Of a stretch of 64,000 nucleotides of DNA, positions 46,435 to 55,727 are shown one piece after another (position 1 is the first letter of the stretch; every line of letters starts with the position of its first letter). Origin of the DNA: Paraburkholderia fungorum (GTDB taxonomy: Bacteria; Pseudomonadota; Gammaproteobacteria; Burkholderiales; Burkholderiaceae); the NCBI RefSeq assembly GCF_900099835.1, contig NZ_FNKP01000002.1, positions 2,728,001 to 2,792,000 of the forward strand, written 5' to 3'. The notes beneath the pieces are model-generated. The model searched no databases, was not told the origin of the DNA, and saw only the letters and a list, made by a program, of their open reading frames with translations. A program made the position numbers and the translations under genes.

Positions 46435-46470
46435 GTGGACCTATCAAATCGATCATTCGTGGATCTTTTG
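46435..46470. promoter_or_regulatory. direct repeat between mocR-type and GNAT genes
   Basis: TGTGGACCTATC and CGTGGATCTTTT are repeated about 24 bp apart in the 121-bp divergent spacer. MocR proteins usually bind direct repeats near their own promoters, so this is a candidate operator. Confidence 0.4.
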
Positions 46471-46551
46471 AACATACCACGTTTGACGTATCGTTCTGTC
46501 ATCGACGAATCGCCAACGGCCCTTTGCGGCCGACACGACAGGAGAGCAGTC

Positions 46552-47283
46552 ATGGAAGTCAGACGTAACGAGTTCGACCAGCCGATCGGCACAGCCCTGC
46601 CAGGCTGGCACGGCGCACAGGCACCCGGCCGCGAGCCGCTGACGGGCCGCTATTGCCGGATCGAACCGGTGGACGTCGCGCGCCACGCCGAAGACCTCTA
46701 CGACGCGTATCGCTCAGCCGCCGATGCTCGCGACTGGACCTATCTGGCGGTCGGTCCGTTCGACAGCCTCGCCGCCTATCGCGAACATCTGACGCGTATG
46801 GCGGCGTCGGCGGACCCGTTGCATCACGCGGTGATCGATCTCGCGACCGGCAAGGCGGTCGGCACGCTGGCGCTGATGCGTATCGATCGCGCGAACGGCG
46901 TGATCGAAGTCGGGCATGTCACGTACTCGCCGCGCCTGAAGCGCACGCGCATCGCCACCGACGCCATGTTTCTGCTGATGACGCAGGTGTTCGATCAATG
47001 GGGCTACCGTCGATTCGAATGGAAATGCGATTCGCTGAACGGGCCGTCGCGCACCGCCGCGCTGCGTTACGGCTTCACGTTCGAAGGCATCTTCCGGCAG
47101 GCGATCGTGTATCGCGAACGCAATCGCGATACCGCGTGGTTTTCGATTATCGACAGCGAATGGCCGGCGCTGCGTGCGAGCTACGCGCAGTGGCTCGATG
47201 CGGCGAACTTCGATGCGCAGGGCCAGCAGGTGGAAAAGCTGGTGGATCTGATTGCGCGTGAGCGCGGGGCCGCCGCTCGATAA
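46552..47283 (+). CDS. GNAT-family N-acetyltransferase (RimJ/RimL type)
   Basis: ATG 46552 has AGGAGAG eight bases upstream. The 243-residue protein shows the RimJ/RimL-like order: GRYCRIEPVDVARHAEDLYD, GTLALMRIDRANGVIEVGHV, RLKRTRIATDAMFLLMTQVF (acetyl-CoA site) and FEWKCDSLNGPSRTAALRYG with FTFEG. It acetylates a protein N-terminus or small amine. It is divergent from a MocR regulator, which probably activates or represses it. Confidence 0.88.
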   Translation: MEVRRNEFDQPIGTALPGWHGAQAPGREPLTGRYCRIEPVDVARHAEDLYDAYRSAADARDWTYLAVGPFDSLAAYREHLTRMAASADPLHHAVIDLATGKAVGTLALMRIDRANGVIEVGHVTYSPRLKRTRIATDAMFLLMTQVFDQWGYRRFEWKCDSLNGPSRTAALRYGFTFEGIFRQAIVYRERNRDTAWFSIIDSEWPALRASYAQWLDAANFDAQGQQVEKLVDLIARERGAAAR

Positions 47284-47308
47284 AACGGAGCCACCGTCAC
47301 GCGGATGG

Positions 47309-47845
47309 TCACTTCGCGTTGGCCGTCCGCCGCAGCAGGACGGTCGGCTTGCCTTTGTACGTCGTGTGACACTGCTCGCGGTATCCGCACTTGTGTGCGA
47401 CGCGAATCGACGGCAGATTGTCCGGTGCAATGATGCAGGCCGTTTCGCCGCCCGGCCAGTTCGCGTCGGCCCAATCGAGCGCGGCGCGCACGGCTTCGGT
47501 CGCGTAGCCGCGTCCGTGCACCGACGGGTTGAGCGCCCAGCCGACTTCGGGCGTGCCCTGCAACGACGGCTCGATCTCGCGATGGTAGTCGGCGAAACCG
47601 ACTTCGCCGAGGAAGCGCCCGCTCTGCGTTTCGCGCACCACCCAGTAGCCGAAGCCGAGCATCGCCCAATGTCCGGCATAGCGCAGCAGACGCGCCCACA
47701 CCTCCTCGCGCGTAAACGGCTGGCCGCCGATATAGCGGATCACTTCGGGATCGGACCACATCGCATAGCTTTCGAGGAAGTCGTCGCGTGTGTGGGGGCG
47801 CAGGGTCAGGCGGGGCGTGGTGAGGGTGGTGGGCTGGGCGGGCAT
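47309..47845 (-). CDS. GNAT-family N-acetyltransferase (RimJ/RimL type)
   Basis: A 178-residue acetyltransferase with TTPRLTLRPHTRDDFLESYA, GFGYWVVRETQSGRFLGEVG, EVGWALNPSVHGRGYATEAV (acetyl-CoA loop) and IIAPDNLPSIRVAHKCGYRE. It is convergent with the preceding GNAT gene but not closely related to it. Its substrate is unknown. Confidence 0.88.
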   Translation of the reverse strand: MPAQPTTLTTPRLTLRPHTRDDFLESYAMWSDPEVIRYIGGQPFTREEVWARLLRYAGHWAMLGFGYWVVRETQSGRFLGEVGFADYHREIEPSLQGTPEVGWALNPSVHGRGYATEAVRAALDWADANWPGGETACIIAPDNLPSIRVAHKCGYREQCHTTYKGKPTVLLRRTANAK

Positions 47846-48058
47846 TGGCTGACGGACGGATGGTTAGCTGGATGGCTCAGAACGGCGCGGGATCGATGAT
47901 CGCAGATTTCGTGCACGCCAGGCGTTTGTCGGCGGTGGCGGCTTGTTATTTGCGTGGCCGCCCCATGACAAGCCACCAGACTTCGCCCTACACTGCCAGC
48001 AGATGTCTGCGCGACCGGCTTCACATCGCCACGCCTGCCAACTCACCAACTCCCGCCG

Positions 48059-48709
48059 ATGAAACCCCGCCTGCGCTACCTCAGCGCACTGCTCGTCAAC
48101 GTCGCCCTCCCCTGGCTCGCTTACCGGCTCGCGTTCCCGCACTGGGGCTTGCAAGGCGGCCTGGTCGCATCGGCCCTCCCGCCGGTCGCGTGGATGACTT
48201 TGGACCTCGCGCGCTACCGTCATTTCGACGCGCTCAGCGCGCTCGTGCTGGCCGGCATCGCGCTATCGCTGATCGCACTGGCCGCAGGCGGCGATGTTCG
48301 GCTGAAGTCGCTCGAAGACCCGATGGTGTCGGGCATGATCGGCGCGTCGTTTCTGGTGTCGCTCGCGCTGCCGCGCCCGCTGGCGTTCTACCTCGCGCGC
48401 TCGACGATGTCGCGCGAAGATCCCCACAGCGCTCATCTGTTCGAGCGACGCTGGCGCGAGCGCCCCACGCTCGCCGCCTACATCCGCCTGATGACGCTCG
48501 TCTGGGGCATCGGCATGCTGGGCGAAAACATTCTGCGCAGCGCGATTGTCTGGCACTGGCCGAACGATCCGCGCTCGGCGCTCGCTTCCCGGCTTCTGAG
48601 TTACGCAGTCTACGGCGGGCTGACGCTCTGGACCTTCTGGTGCCGCAGGCTGATAAGACGCGACGCGTTGCGCTATCCGCCTGACGACGATCCCCCCGTG
48701 ACGGGATAA
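48059..48709 (+). CDS. VC0807-family inner-membrane protein
   Basis: The 216-residue protein has about five to six TM segments (LSALLVNVALPWLAYRLAF, ALSALVLAGIALSLIALAAG, RLMTLVWGIGMLGENILRSA) and a cytoplasmic loop with FERRWRERPTLAAYIR, features of the VC0807 family of unknown function. It is convergent with the LysR gene downstream, which ends 8 bp beyond it. Confidence 0.75.
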   Translation: MKPRLRYLSALLVNVALPWLAYRLAFPHWGLQGGLVASALPPVAWMTLDLARYRHFDALSALVLAGIALSLIALAAGGDVRLKSLEDPMVSGMIGASFLVSLALPRPLAFYLARSTMSREDPHSAHLFERRWRERPTLAAYIRLMTLVWGIGMLGENILRSAIVWHWPNDPRSALASRLLSYAVYGGLTLWTFWCRRLIRRDALRYPPDDDPPVTG

Positions 48710-48716
48710 CGCACCC

Positions 48717-49583
48717 TCACGCCAGTTCAAGAAACCGCGCGAGACAAGGATTACGATTCGCCGGCGACCACGCCAGCACCTGCTCGATCAACGGCGCATC
48801 GACCAGCGGCCGGAACACCACGCCCGCGAGTTGCGCCTTGCGCATCGACGACGGCACCAGCGCAACGCCCACACCTTCATCGACGAGACTCAGCACGGTC
48901 TGCTGCAATTGCACTTCAAAGCGGATGTCCGGCTCGAAACCGCCCGAGCGGCAGTGTTCGAGAATGGTCGCGCGCAGGATCGGCGCGACTTCTTCCGATG
49001 CAAGCACGAACGGTTCGCCTGCCAGCTGGCCGATCTTCAAGCGCCGCGCACGCGCTCGCGGATGGTTGCGCGACAACGCCACGCACAGCGGCTCGGTGAC
49101 GATGGTGCGGGTGGCGAGGCTCCGGTCGGGCACATTCGGAAACATGATGGCCGCGTCGATCTGACCGGCGAGCAGTTGCGCGGCCAGATCGTTCGAGACG
49201 ACCTCGCGCAGATTCAACGCGACCTCGGGATAGGCGGCCCCGAACGCGCGCGCATAGCCGGGCACGACGTTGTACGCGGAGCACATCGTGAAGCCGATTG
49301 CGAGCTTGCCCGCGTCGCCGTGCGCGGCGGCTTGCGCGTTGCTACACGCCTGTTCGACCGACGCGAGAATTGCTTTCGCGTCGGCATAAAAACGCTCGCC
49401 CGCCGCTGTCAACGTCACGCTGCGCGGACTGCGCTCGATCAGCGTGACACCCAGATTCGACTCCAGCGCCGCGAGTTGCCGGCTCAACGGCGGCTGCGAC
49501 AGATTCAGACGTGCCGCCGCCCGCCCGAAATGACGCGTCTCGGCAAGCGTCACGAAGTAACGCAGCGGCTTGATGTCGATCAC
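48717..49583 (-). CDS. LysR-family transcriptional regulator
   Basis: The 288-residue protein has an N-terminal HTH (LRYFVTLAETRHFGRAAARL, NLSQPPLSRQLAALESNLGV) and a periplasmic-binding-like effector domain (LAIGFTMCSAYNVVPGYARA, DAAIMFPNVPDRS). It is divergent from an AEC transporter gene with a T-N11-A box between them, so it most likely controls that exporter in response to a small organic acid. Confidence 0.92.
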   Translation of the reverse strand: MIDIKPLRYFVTLAETRHFGRAAARLNLSQPPLSRQLAALESNLGVTLIERSPRSVTLTAAGERFYADAKAILASVEQACSNAQAAAHGDAGKLAIGFTMCSAYNVVPGYARAFGAAYPEVALNLREVVSNDLAAQLLAGQIDAAIMFPNVPDRSLATRTIVTEPLCVALSRNHPRARARRLKIGQLAGEPFVLASEEVAPILRATILEHCRSGGFEPDIRFEVQLQQTVLSLVDEGVGVALVPSSMRKAQLAGVVFRPLVDAPLIEQVLAWSPANRNPCLARFLELA

Positions 49584-49641
49584 TCAACCCCTCCCGGAAT
49601 GACGATGCAAAAAAGGTATTGTCGAAGCCTTTAAACGGTAT

Positions 49642-49654
49642 TTGATTGTATCAA
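49642..49654. promoter_or_regulatory. LysR-type T-N11-A box
   Basis: TTGATTGTATCAA is a perfect 5-bp inverted repeat with a 3-bp centre and fits the T-N11-A rule for LysR operators. It lies in the 122-bp spacer between the LysR gene and the AEC transporter gene. Confidence 0.6.
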
Positions 49655-49705
49655 CGTAAGCCACTACGCTGGCGGCTCGCCAATCCGCTCACATTTTCTG
49701 CACCG

Positions 49706-50650
49706 ATGTTCGCCACTCTCGAGATTCTGCTCCCCGTTTTCGGCCTGATTCTGGCGGGCTTTGCGTGCCGCCGCAGCGGCGTGCTCGGCCCGAATTCCGC
49801 GTCGGAGCTGAACCGGTTCGTGGTCTGGCTGGCGCTGCCCGCGTTGCTGTTCGACACGATGGCGCATGCCACCTGGCAGCAGTTGTATCAACCGGCGTTC
49901 GTCGCGGCGTTTTCGATTGGATGTGTAGTCGTATTCGCGCTGATTCTCGCGGCGCGCCTGATCAGCGGCCGCCATCTCGCCGACGCCAGCGTCGATGCGA
50001 TTGCCGCGTCGTATCCGAACACCGGCTATATCGGCTTTCCGCTCGGTCTGATCGCGTTCGGCCCCGCGAGCCTCACGCCGAGCACGATCGCCACGATCAT
50101 CGTCGCGTGCGTGCTGTTTGCGTTGGCCATCGTGCTGATTGAAATCGGCTTGCAGACCGAGCGCAGGCCGCACAAGCTCGGTCTGAAAGTGCTGGCCTCA
50201 CTCGCGCGCAATCCGCTGATCGTATCGCCGATTGCAGGCGTGCTGTTCGCCAGCCTGCACGTCGCGCTGCCGGCGAGCGCGGAGACATTTCTGAAGCTGC
50301 TGATGGGCGCGGCGAGTCCGTGCGCGCTGGTGAGCCTCGGCCTGTTCCTCGCGGAAAAGCGACCGGCCGAACCAGGTGCGGGCGGCATCTCGCTGCTGCT
50401 GACCGGCGTCAAGCTGGTCGTGCAACCCGCGCTGACATGGTGGCTCGCAGCGCGCGTGTTCGGGCTGCCGTCGACGATGGTCGAGATGGCCGTCGTGCTC
50501 GCCGCGCTGCCCACCGGCACCGGCCCGTTCATGCTCGCGGAGTTCTACCGGCGCGAAGCGCACATCACGTCGCGCGTGATTTTGCTGTCGACGATCGGCT
50601 CGGTCATCACCATCTCGCTGCTCCTGATCGTGTTGGGCCATCACACCTGA
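49706..50650 (+). CDS. AEC-family transporter (auxin efflux carrier type)
   Basis: ATG 49706 (MFATLEILLPVFGLILAGFA) directly starts the first TM helix; the upstream in-frame start adds a basic non-membrane stretch. The 314-residue protein has about ten TM segments with the family features CRRSGVLGPNSASELNRFVV, YPNTGYIGFPLGLIAFGP and ALPTGTGPFMLAEFY. AEC permeases export malonate, malate or similar organic acids. It is controlled in all likelihood by the divergent LysR. Confidence 0.88.
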   Translation: MFATLEILLPVFGLILAGFACRRSGVLGPNSASELNRFVVWLALPALLFDTMAHATWQQLYQPAFVAAFSIGCVVVFALILAARLISGRHLADASVDAIAASYPNTGYIGFPLGLIAFGPASLTPSTIATIIVACVLFALAIVLIEIGLQTERRPHKLGLKVLASLARNPLIVSPIAGVLFASLHVALPASAETFLKLLMGAASPCALVSLGLFLAEKRPAEPGAGGISLLLTGVKLVVQPALTWWLAARVFGLPSTMVEMAVVLAALPTGTGPFMLAEFYRREAHITSRVILLSTIGSVITISLLLIVLGHHT

Positions 50651-50768
50651 ACCCGCCGTTCACCGCCGTGCGCGGACATAGCGAAGGCTTCCCGCATCGC
50701 GCTATGCTTCGCTCACGGACCGCCCGGGTCCGCGTCCCTCTGATACGCGAAGCGCGTTCCGACCCGCC

Positions 50769-51578
50769 GTGCCCAAAGCCCGCCCTCCCCAACTCGACGA
50801 CGACGCCGATGCCCGCTCGCTAGCGCGGCATTATTCGCGCGGGCTGCGCATCGATCCTCACTCGCATACGTGGGCGCAGGTGCTGTACGCGGTGTCGGGG
50901 GTGATGTGGGTCGAGGTCGGCCGCGAAGCGCTGGTCGTGCCGCCGCAGCGCGCGGTATGGCTGCCCGCGGGCACGCTCCATTCGATCCACATGATGAGCG
51001 ACGTGGAGATGCGCAACATCTATTTCCACGAGCGCACAGTCGGACACCTGAGCCGGCGCAGCGACGTGTTCGAGGTCAACGGCCTGCTGCGCGAGCTGAT
51101 TACGTCGATCGCGGAACACGAGGACAGTTGTGCCCGCGATCAGGTCTATCTCGACGCCGCCTACCGCCTTGCAATGCTGGAGCTCGCGCACGCACCGCGC
51201 TCGTCGCTGCGCATCGCGCTGCCCGACGCGTCGGACCGGCGACTCGAAGCGCTATGCCGGGCGGTGATCGGGAATCCGTCGATTGAAATCAGCTTCGAGC
51301 AACACGCGGCCTCCGCTGGCGCGAGCGTGCGGACGTTGGCGCGGCTCTTCACGCGCGAGCTGGGCATCGGTTTCGCGGAATGGCGGCGGCAGGTGCAACT
51401 GGCGGTAGCCGTGTCGTGGCTCGCGGAAGGACGGTCGGTGAGCAGCATCGCGCGGTCGCTGGGTTTTCAGCCGAGCAGTTTCAGCGACATGTTCCGGCGT
51501 GAACTCGGTGCGCCGCCGACCGGCTTCGATCCGGGCGGCACGTTGAGCGAGGCGGCTTCGGCCGGGCTGGCCGACTAG
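50769..51578 (+). CDS. AraC-family transcriptional regulator with cupin domain
   Basis: From GTG 50769 the 269-residue protein has an N-terminal cupin-like sensor (HSHTWAQVLYAVSGVMWVEV, VPPQRAVWLPAGTLHSIHMM) and a C-terminal AraC double HTH (FEQHAASAGASVRTLARLFT, SIARSLGFQPSSFSDMFRRE). It lies 147 bp upstream of the oxidoreductase gene on the same strand and probably controls it. A divergent partner is absent. Confidence 0.9.
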   Translation: MPKARPPQLDDDADARSLARHYSRGLRIDPHSHTWAQVLYAVSGVMWVEVGREALVVPPQRAVWLPAGTLHSIHMMSDVEMRNIYFHERTVGHLSRRSDVFEVNGLLRELITSIAEHEDSCARDQVYLDAAYRLAMLELAHAPRSSLRIALPDASDRRLEALCRAVIGNPSIEISFEQHAASAGASVRTLARLFTRELGIGFAEWRRQVQLAVAVSWLAEGRSVSSIARSLGFQPSSFSDMFRRELGAPPTGFDPGGTLSEAASAGLAD

Positions 51579-51725
51579 CCATTCCTTCCGTCCGCTTTGT
51601 CCGAAAATCGAAAGTCTTTGTCCTGATACCTTTTCGCCGGTCACCTAGACTGACGCTTAATTCACCGCACAAACACAGTCAATGCGGTCATTGCATCCAG
51701 CCAATTCCATCAGGAGCCACGCACG

Positions 51726-52691
51726 ATGAAAGCGATTCAGTTCAAGTCTTCTGGCAGCCCCGACGTACTCGATTACGTCGATCTGCCCACTCCCCAGGCC
51801 GACGCGGACAGCGCGGTCGTCCGCATCGTGGCGGCATCGGTCAATCCGAGCGACGTAAAAAACGTATCCGGTCATTTCGAGCACACCACGTTGCCGCGCG
51901 TGCCGGGCCGCGACTTCAGCGGCGTGGTCGTGGACGGCCCGCAAGCATGGCTCGGCGCAGAAGTGTGGGGCACGGGCGGCGACATCGGCTTCACCCGCGA
52001 CGGCACGCACGCCGAGTTCATCAAGATTCCGCTCACGGCGCTGTCGCGCAAACCGGCCACGCTGAGCCACGCCGCCGCGTCCGCGATTGGCGTGAACTTC
52101 GTGGTCGCGTGGCTCGGCACGGTCGAGTACGCGCATCTGCAAGCGGGCGAAACCATCGCGGTGATCGGCGCGGGCGGCGGCGTCGGCGGGGCGGTCGTGC
52201 AGATTGCGAAAGCGCGCGGCGCGCGCGTGATTGCCGTCGACCGTCATCCGCTCGATGCGGCTACCCCGGCAGGCAGGTTGATCGACGACTACGTTCCGTT
52301 CGACGAAAACGTCACCGACAAGCTGCGTGCGCTGACCCATGGCGAAGGCGCGGACGTGGTGTACGACACCGTCGGCGGGGTCGCCTTCGAGACCGCGCTG
52401 AGTCTCGTCAAACGCCGTGGCCGCGTGCTGGAGATCAGCGGAACGGGTAAGCGCCGTGTCGAGTTCGACCTGATCGATTTCTATCACAACGAGACACAGT
52501 TGCTCGGCGTGGACAGCGCGAAACTCGGCGTCGCCGAATCGGCCCCGCTGATGACGGCGCTGGTCGAAGGCTTCGAAAGCGGCAAGCTGACCGGGCCGGC
52601 GATCGCGCAGGAATTCCCGCTCGAACGGGCCCGCGACGCGTATCAGGCCGTGGCCGCCGGCACGCGCGGACGCGTCGTCATCCGTATGTAA
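51726..52691 (+). CDS. NADP-dependent quinone oxidoreductase-like (zinc-independent MDR family)
   Basis: The 321-residue medium-chain reductase has RIVAASVNPSDVKNVSGHFE, a GroES-like fold without the catalytic Cys/His zinc set, then the Rossmann segment AVIGAGGGVGGAVVQIAKAR and GADVVYDTVGGVAFETALSL. This is the QOR/zeta-crystallin type that reduces quinones or enones with NADPH. It is followed by a small XapX gene and preceded by an AraC regulator. Confidence 0.88.
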   Translation: MKAIQFKSSGSPDVLDYVDLPTPQADADSAVVRIVAASVNPSDVKNVSGHFEHTTLPRVPGRDFSGVVVDGPQAWLGAEVWGTGGDIGFTRDGTHAEFIKIPLTALSRKPATLSHAAASAIGVNFVVAWLGTVEYAHLQAGETIAVIGAGGGVGGAVVQIAKARGARVIAVDRHPLDAATPAGRLIDDYVPFDENVTDKLRALTHGEGADVVYDTVGGVAFETALSLVKRRGRVLEISGTGKRRVEFDLIDFYHNETQLLGVDSAKLGVAESAPLMTALVEGFESGKLTGPAIAQEFPLERARDAYQAVAAGTRGRVVIRM

Positions 52692-52754
52692 TGGCCAAAG
52701 CGAACGGCGGGCGTTACCTGTAACGAACCGCCTTCTCAAAGGGATACAACGAAC

Positions 52755-52931
52755 ATGAAAGCGTATCTGGTTTCGCTGGCTGCGGGCGTCGTGGTCGGCC
52801 TGATTTACAGCGTGATGGAAGTAAAGTCGCCCGCGCCGCCGACCGTCGCGCTGGTCGGGCTGCTCGGCATGCTCGCCGGGGAGCATCTGATTCCGTTCGT
52901 GCGGACGTGGTTCGCGACGGGCCTTCATTGA
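52755..52931 (+). CDS. XapX-domain small membrane protein
   Basis: A 58-residue ORF (start ATG 52755) too short for common ORF cut-offs. It has two TM helices: YLVSLAAGVVVGLIYSVMEV and TVALVGLLGMLAGEHLIPFV, with the PAPP loop between them, the pattern of the XapX domain (DUF1427). It lies 63 bp after the oxidoreductase gene and probably belongs to its transcript. Function is unknown. Confidence 0.8.
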   Translation: MKAYLVSLAAGVVVGLIYSVMEVKSPAPPTVALVGLLGMLAGEHLIPFVRTWFATGLH

Positions 52932-53140
52932 ACACGGCGACGATGCCGCGTTGCATGCCCGCCCGCTGAAACCCGCCGTCGATCGCACTGAACCTCGGCG
53001 GCGATCCGCTCTCCAAACTCGCGGCTTTTCCATCCACGGTGCTCACACGCTAAGATTGAGCCCCGCCGGTTCGCTCACCTTGCGCGCTACGCACAGGTGC
53101 CCAGCCCGGCCACAAGAAAAGCATTGCCTCGGAGAATCGG

Positions 53141-53719
53141 ATGTCTGAAGAATACGAAGTGCACGGTCTGCACGACCATGCGGTTGAACACGCCGGTCAT
53201 CACGACGCGGACCCGTTTGCGAGCCGCATGGCCGTGATGACGGCGATCCTCGCGACGATCGGCGCGCTGTGTGCGTACCAGAGCGGCAACGCCGAAAATC
53301 TGGCGCTGTTCTACAAGAACGAAGCCGCGATCAAGAAGACCGAAGCGTCGAACCAGTGGAACTACTATCAGGCCAAGGGCGAGAAGGAAAACCTCGCGGA
53401 ACTCGGCGCGGCATTGTCGGCGAACAACAGCGACGCGCACACCAAATTTCTCGCCGACGTCGATAAATACAAGCAGCAGAAAGCGCCGATCCGCGCGAAG
53501 GCCGAGGAGATCGAGAAGGAAGTGCTCGATAACGACGCCCACAGCGAAGCGCTGCTGCACGGCCACCATCGCTGGGCGCAGGCCACGCTGCTGATCCAGG
53601 TCGCGATTGCGCTGTGCGCGATCACGCTGCTGACGCGCAAGAACTGGATGCGCAACCTGTCGTTCGGTGTGGCGGCAGCGGGCGTGGTCACCGCCGCCGT
53701 TGCGTTTTTCGGCCTGTGA
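53141..53719 (+). CDS. DUF4337-family membrane protein
   Basis: The 192-residue protein begins with a His/Asp-rich cytosolic segment (HGLHDHAVEHAGHHDADPFA), a TM helix (MAVMTAILATIGALCAYQSG), a central charged coiled coil (KKTEASNQWNYYQAKGEKEN ... KAEEIEKEVLDNDAHSEALL) and two C-terminal TM helices. This is the DUF4337 layout. The His-rich N-terminus could bind metal. Function is unknown. Confidence 0.82.
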   Translation: MSEEYEVHGLHDHAVEHAGHHDADPFASRMAVMTAILATIGALCAYQSGNAENLALFYKNEAAIKKTEASNQWNYYQAKGEKENLAELGAALSANNSDAHTKFLADVDKYKQQKAPIRAKAEEIEKEVLDNDAHSEALLHGHHRWAQATLLIQVAIALCAITLLTRKNWMRNLSFGVAAAGVVTAAVAFFGL

Positions 53720-53795
53720 CGCGTCACGCGGATAACGACGTGCGCGCGCCGCTGCTTTCCGCGTGGCGTCATAGGTCCGACATAAGGAGTGTGCT

Positions 53796-54413
53796 GTGAT
53801 CGATGGTTCCGCCGTTCTAGGCGTTTTCTCCGTGTACATCGCCGGTGTCGTGATTCCCGGTCCGAACTTCGTCGCGGTCGCGCACAAGGCGGCGTCGGCG
53901 ACGCGACTCGAAGCGCTCGCCGTGGTCGCGGGCATCGTGCTGGTCAATCTGTTCTGGGCGAGTTGCGCGATTCTCGGCGTGGGCATCGTATTCGCCGCGT
54001 TTCCGTGGCTCGCGCTGGCGGTGAAAGTGGCCGGCGCCGCTTACCTGATCTGGTTCGGCGGACGGTTGATCTTCAACGCGTCGGCGGGAAAACCGGCGCC
54101 GAGCGTTGACGCGCCCGCAGGCGGCTTCCGTCAGTCGTTCGCTCAAGGCTTCGCGACCAATATCGCGAACCCGAAATCGATGGCGTTTTTCGCCGCCGTG
54201 TTCTCGTCGGCTGCACCGGCGCATGTGAGCGTCGGCACGTTTGCCGCGATGCTCGGCATGGTCTGCGTGACGGCGGGTAGCTGGTACGGCTTTGTCGCGC
54301 TGACGCTGTCGCATTCGCGAATCGCATCGGCGTACCGGCGCAGCAAGGCGTGGGTCGACCGGATATGCGGCGGGTTGATCGTCGCGTTGGGCGTGCGTCA
54401 ACTGATCCGCTAG
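53796..54413 (+). CDS. LysE-family amino-acid exporter
   Basis: The 205-residue protein has six TM segments and the LysE/RhtB signature near the N-terminus (GVVIPGPNFVAVAHKAASAT) plus the central SFAQGFATNIANPKSMAFFA. It should export amino acids or homoserine-like compounds. It is convergent with the sigma-factor gene, only 36 bp away. Confidence 0.88.
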   Translation: MIDGSAVLGVFSVYIAGVVIPGPNFVAVAHKAASATRLEALAVVAGIVLVNLFWASCAILGVGIVFAAFPWLALAVKVAGAAYLIWFGGRLIFNASAGKPAPSVDAPAGGFRQSFAQGFATNIANPKSMAFFAAVFSSAAPAHVSVGTFAAMLGMVCVTAGSWYGFVALTLSHSRIASAYRRSKAWVDRICGGLIVALGVRQLIR

Positions 54414-54449
54414 TTGACGCTACGCGGCTGCTTCAGATGCGGCCGCGTT

Positions 54450-55724
54450 TCAATGCTCGAGGTCGCCCACGCGTTCGAGCAGCAACTCGCGCTCGCGAGC
54501 GTTGCGCGTCATCGATGCGGCGCGCTCGAACTCGGCGCGCGCTTCGTCCAGCCGGCCCAGCTTGACCAGCAGATCGCCGCGCACGCTCGGCAACCAGTGG
54601 TAGTTGGCGAGCGCGGCATCGTCGGCGAGCGCATCGGCGATGTCCAGACCGGCTGCCGGGCCGAACGCCATCCCCACCGCCACCGCGCGATTCAACGCGA
54701 CCACCGGCGACGGTGTGACTTGCAACAGCGCGTCGTATAACGCGACGATCTGCACCCAGTCGGTATCTTCGGCACGGCGGGCGCGCGCATGACACGCGGC
54801 CAGCGCGGCCTGCAACGCATACGGACCACCCGCGCCGCCTAGCGCATACGCGTTGCCGAGTGCGGCGAGACCGCGACGAATCAGCAGCGGGTCCCAGCGG
54901 CTGCGGTCCTGATCGAGCAGCAGCACCGGACGCCCCTGCGCGTCGGTCCTCGCACGCGTGCGCGACGCCTGAATCTCCATCAGCGCGACGAGGCCGTACG
55001 CTTCGCTCTCGTCCGGCACCAGACCGCTGAGCACGCGCCCCAGCCGCAGCGCCTCCTCGCAGAGCGCGGGACGCATCCAGTCGTCGCCGGCGGTCGCCGA
55101 ATAACCTTCGTTGAAAATCAGATAGATCACCTGCAGAACCGACGCGAGACGCGGCGCGCGCGCGTCCGCCTGCGGCACATCGAACGGCACTTTCGCCGCC
55201 GACAACGTGCGTTTGGCGCGCACGATTCGTTGCGCGATGGTCGGCTCGGGCACCAGGAATGCGCGGGCGATTTCATCGGTGGTGAGGCCGCCGAGCAGGC
55301 GCAGCGTCAGCGCGACCCGCGCATCCGTCGACAGCACGGGGTGACACGCGGTGAACACCAGCCGCAGCAGATCGTCGCCGATGTCGTCGGCCCGCGCGGC
55401 ATCGAGCGCATCGACGAAATCGGGGACGAGATGCGCCTCCTGCGCGTCGAGATCGTGACCCAGCTCTTCGCGTTTGCGCGCATGCAGCGCTTCCTGGCGC
55501 AAGCGGTCGAGCGCGCGGTTCTTCGCGGTCGCCATTAGCCATGCTCCCGGATTGTCGGGCACGCCCGCGTCCGGCCAATGTTCGAGCGCGGACACCAGCG
55601 CGTCCTGCGCCAGTTCCTCGGCAAGCCCGACATCGCGCACGATCCGCGCGACGTGGGCGATGACCTTGGCGGATTCGATCCGCCAGACTGCCTCGATGGC
55701 ACGATGGGTGGCCAGTACCGTCAC
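54450..55724 (-). CDS. ECF RNA polymerase sigma factor, ECF42-like with C-terminal extension
   Basis: The 424-residue protein has ECF region 2 (VARIVRDVGLAEELAQDALV) and region 4 (LTLRLLGGLTTDEIARAFLV), followed by a long extension of about 200 residues with TPR-like helical repeats (DUF6596; VALNRAVAVGMAFGPAAGLD). This, together with the neighbouring DGPF/YCII proteins, is the ECF42 type, which lacks an anti-sigma factor. It may steer stress or antibiotic-related genes. It overlaps no other gene, and the VOC gene ends 4 bp upstream. Confidence 0.85.
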   Translation of the reverse strand: MTVLATHRAIEAVWRIESAKVIAHVARIVRDVGLAEELAQDALVSALEHWPDAGVPDNPGAWLMATAKNRALDRLRQEALHARKREELGHDLDAQEAHLVPDFVDALDAARADDIGDDLLRLVFTACHPVLSTDARVALTLRLLGGLTTDEIARAFLVPEPTIAQRIVRAKRTLSAAKVPFDVPQADARAPRLASVLQVIYLIFNEGYSATAGDDWMRPALCEEALRLGRVLSGLVPDESEAYGLVALMEIQASRTRARTDAQGRPVLLLDQDRSRWDPLLIRRGLAALGNAYALGGAGGPYALQAALAACHARARRAEDTDWVQIVALYDALLQVTPSPVVALNRAVAVGMAFGPAAGLDIADALADDAALANYHWLPSVRGDLLVKLGRLDEARAEFERAASMTRNARERELLLERVGDLEH

Positions 55725-55727
55725 AGC

